Shown here piece by piece: positions 56,427 to 64,000 of a DNA stretch of 64,000 bases. Below the pieces are notes generated by a model. The model worked only from the letters and a program-made list of their open reading frames with translations. It made no database searches and was not told where the DNA came from. This DNA comes from Talpa occidentalis. Lineage: Eukaryota; Chordata; Mammalia; Eulipotyphla; Talpidae. The stretch spans positions 35,762,329 through 35,826,328 of the forward strand of contig NW_023601212.1 of NCBI RefSeq assembly GCF_014898055.3, read 5' to 3'. How positions within the stretch are numbered: the stretch's first letter is position 1; each line of letters begins with the position of its first letter. The position numbers and the translations under genes were made by a program.

Positions 56427-57511
56427 TTTTTTTTTTTTTTTTTTTTTTTTTTTTGTAGAAACAGAGTACACAGTTGATTGGGCTTGCTAGTTCAGTTACT
56501 GTATTTTTTCTTATCATTCTAAATTGACTTCGCTTATTACATATTGAAAAGCTTCCAGGATCCCATTTTTTAATGTGTGAGCCTCCAATATCCTTAGAAA
56601 AAGTAGTCTATTTTGGGTGATGTGTCTGTAAAGATGTCTTTTATGTGCAAATCACGTAGCGTTTCGCCTATATTTCCTTCTATATATTTTATGGTTTCAG
56701 GTCTTATGTCTAGTTCTTTAATCCATTTTGAGTTGATTTTTGTGTATGGTGTGAGGTAGTGGTCAAGCTTCATTCTTTTGCATGTAGCGACCCAGTTTTC
56801 CCAGCACCATTTATTGAACAAACTCTCTTTGCTCCAATGCATAGTCTTTGCTCCTTTGTCAAAGATTAGTTGACCATAAATCTGTGGGTTTATTTCTGGA
56901 TTTTCTATTCGATTCCATTGGTCTGTATGTCTGTTCTTATTCCAATACCATGCAGTTTTGATGATTATGGCTTTGTAGTATAGCCTGAAATCTGGGAGTG
57001 TGATGCCTCCATTCCCTTCCTTTTTTTTCAGGAGAGCTTTGGCTATTCGAGGTTTTTTGTGATTCCATATGAATTTCATCAATAATTGTTCTATTTCTTT
57101 GAAGAATGACATTGAAATTTTGATTGGAATAGCATTGAATCTGTATATTGCTTTTGGTAGGATGGCCATTTTAATAATGTTTATTCTTCCAATCCATGAG
57201 CAGGGGATGTCTTTCCATTTCTTTGTGTCTTCTTCTATTTCTTTTAACAGTGTTTTATAGTTTTCTTTGTATAGGTCCTTTACCTCTTTTGTTAGATTTA
57301 TTCCCAAATAATTGATTTTTTTTGTTTCAATAAAAAAAGGGATGGTTTTTTTGATTTCGTCTTCTTCAGATTTTTTGTTTGTGTATAGGAAGGCTACTGA
57401 CTTTTGCGTGTTGATTTTGTATCCTGCCACTTTACTGAACTGATTGATGAGTTGAATTTTTTCCAGAGAGATTTGTTGTTTGCAACCTAGAATCTTAACT
57501 AATATGAGCAC
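56427..57511 (-). mobile_element. 5'-truncated L1 fused to a non-L1 poly(A) segment
   Basis: Minus strand: ORF2 sequence from about 57500 to 56598, then about 143 bp (56597-56455) that do not follow ORF2, then 28 A (plus-strand T at 56427-56454). All other L1s here continue into the C-terminal ORF2 and 3' UTR; this one does not. No clear target duplication was found. Possible causes: template switching, splicing or premature polyadenylation of the L1 RNA, or 3' sequence from another transcript. Confidence 0.75.
56594..57511 (-). pseudogene. L1 ORF2 remnant, 305 codons open
   Basis: The longest open frame in the window. It covers the part of L1 ORF2 just after the RT catalytic core: [20 protein letters not shown] near residue 26, [14 protein letters not shown] near residue 69, [17 protein letters not shown] near residue 145, [19 protein letters not shown] near residue 173, and the '[19 protein letters not shown]' block near residue 238. 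It ends at SPKIDYFF, where ORF2 would normally go on about 200 codons. The endonuclease domain and the RT FADD box are missing 5', and the cysteine motif is missing 3', so it cannot act as an enzyme. The frame has stayed open through low age, not selection. Confidence 0.93.
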
Positions 57512-58586
57512 CTAGGGATGAATATAACAAGCAATGGATATGATATGTATAATAAAATAGCAAAGCTTTACTGAAGAAGATAAAGAAAACTCAATAATAA
57601 TAAATTGCAGGGGAGGTGGAATGGTTATGTATATGTGTATGCGTGTGTATATAAATTCAATGCATTCTGATGAAAATCACTGAAAGGTACTCATAGAACT
57701 TGCACTGATTCTCAACTTCATCCATAAAGTAAAATACTCTGGTATGCACAACATGATTTTCAAAATGAAGGACAATGACAACGCAATAATGATTATGGTA
57801 CAATTACAGGAAAACAAATGAGTCAATGAAATCTAAGCAGTTTAAACCAGTTCCTTTTAAACAGAGAAAACTTCAAATCAGTGAGAAAAGTACAAGTTAT
57901 TTGAACAAGTTGTCATCAACTGTTGGAAAAATACTTATGACGTTATATTGCTCTTTCATACTATAAAGGAAAGAAACTTTTAGAGGCATTTAAAAACCAA
58001 ACATTTACAGCCAGTATAGGATTTTTTGTTGTTGTTGTTGTTTTAGAAGAGAAATACTTAGGAAGCTAGATATAAAAACCATAAACTATAAGAAAGAAAG
58101 CTATAAAATAAACTTCTACAGGAAGAAAAGTATCAAAATTAAAAGAAAATTATAATTTGAAAATATAGCAGAGCAGTCATTCAGAATATATTAAAAACTT
58201 ATATGATTAATTAAGAAATATACTCCAAAACTAATTAAAATATATAAACAAGATTCCCACAAAGAAATATAAAAGTTTTCTAAGGAAATAAAAATATGAT
58301 CAATAGTGATAGTAGTCAGAAGATGCAAATTAGACAATTCAGAGAATGCTACTTTGGAAAATTTAAAAACTTCGTAATAAACACTGGAATTAAGAAAGGG
58401 ATACAGGCACATGCAAAAACTGGTGTTAAACTTCTGAGATGACAAAGTCTTCTTAGAGGGCATGTGGGCACTGCTTATTGAAAGTAATTTATTCCTTATT
58501 TATGCTTTAATGTAAAGTTTATTTAGTTAATAAGAATATCAATCCCTGCCATCCCACATGGTGGACAGGCTTGAGGGAATATTGTT
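57512..58586. other. AT-rich, possible decayed L1, (GTT)n
   Basis: A (GTT)n run lies at 58026-58043. Stretches such as TTGCACTGATTCTCAACTTC (57701) recall L1 ORF2 but are too diverged to call. No gene seen. Confidence 0.3.
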
Positions 58587-58727
58587 GACAGGAAGAACTG
58601 GGGTTTAGACCAGAGACTTGGGAGTAAAAGAATTCACCAGATATAGAGTGGAGAACAGAAAAGGTGGATTTATTGAAATACACTGTGAGGAGGAGCAGCA
58701 GGAAAGACAGGAAAGGTCTGTTGCCGA
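58587..58727 (-). mobile_element. SINE family B fragment (head missing)
   Basis: AGGAAGAACTGGGGTTTAGA, TTCACCAGATATAGAGTGGA, ACTGTGAGGAGGAGCAGCAG, then stops after GGAAAGGTCTGTTG. The tRNA-like head is absent, so this is a truncated relic. Confidence 0.8.
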
Positions 58728-59226
58728 AAGCATATTTACTTTAATCAAGCAATTCTACTTCTTGTTTTCTAGCCACCAGGAACAGTTCCACATTTGCACG
58801 CATAATGGCATTCATCAAATATTGTTTTTGAGAATGAACAAAAACTGGAAACAATCTATTAAGGGGAGGATTAAAGGAGATGATCCCATATACTGGGACA
58901 AAGTTTATTGGAAGAAAAATCCAGAGTTCTGGGACAGGCTCCAGACCAGATGTCAGATGCCTAGAGAGGATAATATAATCCTTCAGTGAGGAGTTTATGA
59001 CCTGCATAGATAGAAGTAGCTGTGCCTCCTTGATTGAATCAGGGCATGGCTTGTTTCAGACAGAAGGGAAGAGTGAACCTTGCATTCAGCTCCATCCATC
59101 CTACCGTTACTGCATTCAGGACTGGAGGGGTGTTAGTGGGCCCAGGCCATCATTAGATGCTTTGGTCTCCACTCCTGATGACAGCTGTATGACAGGGCAA
59201 ACTAGTGACTTCTGCCTTGAATTTTC

Positions 59227-59507
59227 TTTTCTTTTCTTTTTTTTAAAGATTTATTTACACAAGCACTGGGTATAGTCAGAAGTGCGGGAGGGCGAGAGAA
59301 CTCACCAGAGCCAAAGCGAGGAGCAGAGCAGGCAGAAGGACCGAAGTACACTGCTGAGGGGAGCAGCGGGCGGCAGGAGAGCTCTGCGCGCGCCATATGG
59401 GACCCTCTTCTGGTGGCCGGGGAGCAGCCAGGGATCGAACCGGCGCTGTAGAGGCTGCGGGCAGCTTCACAACCCAGCGCTCAACCGCTGCGCCACCGGG
59501 GAGGCCT
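59227..59507 (-). mobile_element. SINE family A, full length
   Basis: T/C-rich tail, AAAGATTTATTTACACAAGC, signature AAGCACTGGGTATAGTCAGA, B box GATCGAACC near 59434, head ending GCCACCGGGGAGGCC. CpGs well preserved (CTCTGCGCGCGCC). Target duplication TGCCTTGARTTTTC at 59213-59226 and 59508-59521 (one mismatch). Confidence 0.95.
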
Positions 59508-59521
59508 TGCCTTGAGTTTTC

Positions 59522-62441
59522 AACTCAGCTTTATACTGGCATTATTTCTTCTAACTACACAGGTGTAGATAACATCATGATTTTTTTAATGAAGCCAACT
59601 CTACTTAGACTGTTGTACTGTAAAGGATAAGTCTTATACAATTGGCTAAAAAAAAAAAAAAAGAAAAAGAAAACTTATGTTTTCAGAAGTTTTGTAACCT
59701 ATTTATTAAACTGTTGGTGGTTTGAAAGCAGCAAGAGTGAAAGTATTTCTGCCTTATATGCCATAAAGGTAAAGATCAGGGCTTTATTTTTTCCTCAGTG
59801 AGGTGGATATAAAACACTTCTCAGCACTGCTTTTATTTCTAGCTTCTCATTATGAAGTACTGCATAGACATTTACAAGAATGAAGGGGAGCTAATTTTAA
59901 AAACATGAAATAATTTCTAATATATATTACCCAGAAGAACAATTTTTTATAGAATATGATTTTTTTTTTGTAGAAAAGAAAAGCTTATATGAGTTTAAAG
60001 ATAGACTTGTGAATATATAGAATTAAATCTACAAAAATACACATAAAAAGCTTACCAAGATTAGCCGAGAAGAATTGTGGAAAGGTCAAGGTCTTCTGTT
60101 TTACTATCTATCTCCATAGAATACATAATATTTGACATATTTACTAGGAAAATCTGCCATGAGACTATGTAAATATGGTTTATATAAAGCTGTTTAATAT
60201 CAAAGCTAACTAAGAAATAGGGAAAAGATTCGCCAAACAAGTGTTAAATTACTTTTTACACATAGGTATTTTTAGTACACAAGAAATTTCTGACAAGTAA
60301 ACATCACACTAATATAGAGTATAAAGGATACTAGTTAACCAAGGCAACAGAATATTTCAGATCCAAAATAAATATAAAATCCTGACATAGGTTTTCCTGT
60401 AGTTATTCTGTTGCTGTTCATTGTGGCTAACTTATAAAGGAGAATGAATTCATTGTCATGTGACAGTCTAACATAGCAATACAAAATGGTCATAAATCTC
60501 CCACCAGTACACAGATACATTCCTAAAAGGAAAATAAGCCACATTAATGAATAACATCTTTTACTCCATTTATATTTTGCTTCTAACTTTTTCTCAAGAG
60601 GGAAATTGCACATCTTAGTGAAAACATCAGAGCCCACCTCAACTACATCCCTGCGTGTTGAATGAGTGCTCCTGCAAGGTCTCCCACAGAAGTTCCTGTC
60701 TGATTAACCACCCATTTTGTCTATTTTTGGCAATACAATGAAATCAGGGCTACAGCTAAGGATTACCTCTGTCCTCTATATTCAGATTTTTTTTAATTTT
60801 AAAAATACTTTATTTATGAGTGACAATAGGAAAAATACTGGGAAGTAATGTATTAATGAACTGGATATGATAATGAACTTTATATTGGAAAAATGAAAAA
60901 AAATAAGTAACCAAAGTAAGTCTGAATACCTACTAATAAAGACAAGCCATGTGAAAGCTAGTTTATAAAAAGAGAAAACAACATGTCACTGATGGGGGAT
61001 GGAAGCGATATTAGAGATCTGGTTTAAGTCCCTTAGGTGTGGTATGATTGATGATTTTCCTGAAAGATGGTGATAAGAAAAAACAAATATTTAAGTTAAG
61101 GAGTCACCAGATCCTCTAAGTATTTTGAAGCTAAAGTCTAAACTATAAGGATGACCTGTTTGCAAATTTTGCCATTAGCCTGTCACAGTTAATGGAAAAA
61201 GAGTAATTGTCAATGTGATGTTGTTTGGCAAAACTATCACGTGTATACAGATGACAGTTCTGTCTCCAGATCTCAAAGTGAAATCTTCACTTTCAACTAA
61301 GGGAAGAAGAAGAGTCCTAACTTTTTAGCATATTTCCCTCTGTAAAATCATTGAACTTCAATGGTTTTGAAGATATGCTATTTAGATTATTTGGCTATCG
61401 TTGATGAATTAGAAATATCAGTTAAAAAGCAATACCTTAATACATGTAATAATTATATGTTCTTACTAAACAATATCCCTAATAATATTTTTACTTTCAT
61501 ATTTATAAAAATAGGAAATAAAATATTTTTAAATAAAGAAATGATCATTTTAAAAATCTTTCCTATGTAATTAATTCATTCAATAACCTAGATTTTTTTT
61601 TCTTTTCTTTTCTTTTTTTTTTTTTACTGAAGAAACTGTATCTGATTAGAAGATTGGATTTAAACACTTGTGAGAATAAGGCATATGTGGTCCAACTACA
61701 ACTGGCACCATGCTTGGAATTAATACTCGTAAGTAACTCTCCTGAATTAATAACAATTTTATCTTCAAAGTGTAAGTGAAGTTCAGTGGGACAATAGAGT
61801 GTGTACCAGGAGTATGGAGCTTTGGAATAAGAGTGGGTCTGAGTTTTACTACCTCTCTGCCCCCATCAGACAAGTTCTCAGCTACTTAATCCCCCCCCCA
61901 TGCCTTTGGCTATACCCCCAGCCTCCAGCAACTTCTGCTATGCTCATTTTCATAACTGTATAGCACAGATTATGGTTGAGGGAGTTGCTGCATTCCACAT
62001 CACCCGCAGTCCCCAGTGAAGACCTGGATGCAATCAAGGAGAGGACTGTGTTGGCAGGTTCTCTGAAGGATGTTAGGGAGGAGCTAGATTGCTGTCCCAG
62101 ACTGGGAGAACCAAAGTGTGTTCAGCAATCCATCTACTCAGCAGGACCTCAGTGAGTTCAGTAGAGACTGTAATACCTTGGAGGCATGTATTACCTTTCC
62201 TCATGGATAGGGATAGTGGGAAGAAATTCAATATAACACCAATATGACTATCTTCTCCCCTTATCACACCAGGTTTGTTCTACAACTCCTCTTTGAGCCA
62301 CGTCTCAGATTATTTGTCAACCTCTGTGTACCCATCCATTGATAGACTATTAAACCACTTCCTCCTAGTTGATAAATGTATCTATATAGGTTTGCCTCAG
62401 AGTCTCTTGGGATATAACTTGTTGTCCTGAGAGAAGGTGAG
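59522..62441. other. Mostly unique AT-rich sequence
   Basis: A-rich run at 59649-59668, T/C-rich tract 61590-61626. A MIR-like trace may lie at about 61795-61895 (GAGCTTTGGAATAAGAGTGG, CTACCTCTCTGCCCCC). No gene seen. Confidence 0.4.
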
Positions 62442-62789
62442 TGTTATGGTTTAAATGTTTATGACCCATCAGAATGATATGCTGATATCCTAACACCAGA
62501 TGGGATTGCATCAGGAGGTGGTACCTTTGGGAGGTGACTAGGTCTTGAGGGTGAAGCCCTCAGGAACTAGTCTAGTGCCCTTATAAGAAGAAGTCAGAGA
62601 ATTAATTTTGGTCTCTTCATGATGCCATTAGAGGATATAAGGACAAATGTGCAGACTGGAAGAGGGTTTTCACTGGAACTCAGTCATGAGCTTGGATTTC
62701 CAATCTTCAGAACTATGAGATATAAATTTCTGTTGCTGATGAGTCAACCAGTTTATGGTTATTTTGTAATAACAGCCAAAGATAAGGCA
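62442..62789 (+). mobile_element. MST-type MaLR LTR
   Basis: TGTTATGGTTTAAATGTTTA, CTGATATCCTAACACCAGAT, GGAGGTGGTACCTTTGGGAG, GTGACTAGGTCTTGAGGGTG, TCTTCAGAACTATGAGATAT, ATAAATTTCTGTTGCTGATG and AATAACAGCCAAAGATAAGG follow the MST/THE LTR order from end to end (TG...CA). No target repeat is clear and no internal sequence follows. Confidence 0.75.
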
Positions 62790-62829
62790 AAACATCCTAC
62801 AAAGAGGTACTGTTACTACCATTAAAAGG

Positions 62830-62950
62830 GTTAACATTTATTAAACACTTCCTAATGTCAGACTCTGTGCTGAGTGCTCTTTAACTCAGTCTAAAGCCCT
62901 ATGAAATGGGACTTATTTTAACCCATTGTACAGATAAAGAAGAAATCTTA
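62830..62950 (-). mobile_element. MIR/L2-type ancient repeat
   Basis: TTAACATTTATTAAACACTT, CTCTGTGCTGAGTGCTCTTT, AACTCAGTCTAAAGCCCTAT, GAAATGGGACTTATTTTAAC, CCATTGTACAGATAAAGAAG: the reverse-complement order of MIR. Confidence 0.65.
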
Positions 62951-63683
62951 ATTCACACAACTGCTAAATTGAGACTCAAAGTAATCCCAGAACACTACAC
63001 AAAACTGCCTCCTAAGTTTGGGGGTTCCAACCACTGGTTTCCTTCTATTCTGTTTTGGCAAATTAATTTTTAATATTTTTTCCTTTACAGTCATCTTCAT
63101 TTTTGTTTCCATCAGAAAAAAAAAATACCTCATTTTACCTAAGGGAGGACCAGGATTGCATAAAGATAAGCACTGTATAAGAGATTTTTGAAGTCATATT
63201 ACTAAATGTGGTTTTAGTCTAGCTAGCTCATGAAATACATGTCACCAGACACAGAGAAGTGGTAAAGATTCAGCTTGTTTGGGTGGCAAATTGTGACATC
63301 TCTGTTTCCTAGAAGTAAACTTAGATTGAAAGGTACAGAGAATAGCAATAAGGAGTTATCTCTTAGATGTAAATACCTGAATTTGTTATCTCTTCTCAAA
63401 AATGATCTGAGAGACAAATAGCTCTCCATGTAGATAGGATAGCAAAACAGAAGCAAAAAAAAAAAAAAATCCCAATCTATTTATTTTTTAGTGTTAACCA
63501 AGAAATCAATCTCTAACAGAGGCTGACACCAGTGTTGTGTTGCATTTTATACCACTATTAACAGGGATAATGCAGCAAATTCAACCAAAGTTGTATACAT
63601 AATAGAAAAGTGTGAATTGTGTGAAGATAAAGAAGATGACAGAGGGAAGGGGAGAAATTTTTCCTAAGGAGTATTTCACCATT
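62951..63683. other. Unique AT-rich sequence
   Basis: An A run at 63456-63469. No gene or repeat recognised. Confidence 0.4.
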
Positions 63684-63700
63684 CCATTCTATATACTTTT

Positions 63701-63946
63701 TAAAAAGATTTATTTATGCATACAAGAACTGGGGTACAGGCCAGAGGTGTGGGGGGTGAAAGGATTCACCAGAGATAGAGTAGGGAATAGAACAGGCAGA
63801 ACACTGCTGAGGGGAGCAACGGGCGATCCAGGAGAGGTCTGCTGTGCCATGTGGGTATCTCTGTAGCCGGGGATCAAACTAGTACTGCAGTGGCTGTGGA
63901 CAACTTCATGGGTAGCATCTTAACCCCTTGCACCACCAGGGAGGCC
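63701..63946 (-). mobile_element. SINE family B, full length
   Basis: Tail TAAAAAGATTTATTTATGCA, signature CAAGAACTGGGGTACAGGCC, head ending CACCACCAGGGAGGCCC. Perfect 17-bp target duplication CCATTCTATATACTTTT at 63684-63700 and 63947-63963. About 20 bp before the CACTGCTGAGGGGAGCAAC block are missing (GGCAGAACACTGCTG). Confidence 0.93.
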
Positions 63947-64000
63947 CCATTCTATATACTTTTAATGAGAGTGTTAGTTGCAGTCAGCATTTACACTATG

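Noticed and set aside
57640..58470. Decayed L1 ORF2
   Set aside because: A few phrases resemble ORF2, but long AT-rich stretches match by chance; not enough ordered blocks.
1..64000. CRISPR array or phage/bacterial island
   Set aside because: Repeats are dispersed, with individual target duplications and poly(A) tails; there are no regular spacers, operons or ribosome binding sites.

Overview
This is a vertebrate, almost certainly eutherian mammalian, nuclear window: AT-rich, without an operon-like layout, and built from dispersed retrotransposons. There are about thirty tRNA-derived SINEs, several L1 (LINE-1) 3' ends, a few LTRs and traces of the ancient mammalian repeats L2, MIR and MaLR/MLT1. 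The SINEs carry pol III A/B boxes and long tails containing AATAAA followed by TCTTT (the 'T+' tail class). A Laurasiatherian host is likely and a bat is my best guess from the SINE type, but the sequence alone does not settle the species. I find no convincing protein-coding exon of a host gene, no tRNA or rRNA gene, and no CRISPR or bacterial feature. The region looks intergenic or deep-intronic.

Two full-length SINE subfamilies alternate. I call them A (head ends in a B box near GGTTCGATCCC; the sequence before the tail reads ACCCAGTGCTTGTATAAATA) and B (CCAGTTCTTGTATGCATAAATA before the tail). A third, short form stops after GGTCCCAC and goes straight into poly(A); three copies are present (1-54, 37381-37527, 42052-42168). 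At six places two SINEs sit together at one target, either sharing a triplicated target site or with one inside the tail of the other: 2296-2870, 9652-10303, 12254-12848, 33025-33601, 40681-41177 and 55256-55824. Where order can be read (9652-10303, 33025-33601, 40681-41177, 55256-55824), A is inside or after B, so B is the older family.

Layout. 1-6.4 kb: SINEs, an L2 broken by two SINEs, an old L1 broken by one SINE, an MLT1-like LTR. 8-15.2 kb: SINE clusters and one strikingly CpG-rich block (13.97-14.86 kb) with a perfect YY1 site at one end and a near-consensus CTCF site at the other, best read as an L1 5' UTR promoter stranded without its body. 15.2-27.8 kb: the quietest, mostly unique stretch. 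30.8-35.6 kb: two young L1 3' ends, one with a 5' inversion and a clear 18-bp target duplication, itself inserted in an older L1. 37-42.2 kb: short SINEs and a stack of four elements. 43.3-49.6 kb: a solo LTR with a 4-bp duplication and an inverted copy of its own end nearby, a second LTR with TATA and AATAAA signals, and old L1. 51-64 kb: more SINEs, a (TA)n tract, a 305-codon open L1 ORF2 fragment fused to an unrelated poly(A) segment, an MST-like LTR and a MIR.

Nothing here works as a pathway. The main content is a well-preserved record of retrotransposition, and the most useful leads are the short SINE form, the stranded CpG-rich promoter, the L1 chimera and the LTR-end inverted repeat.
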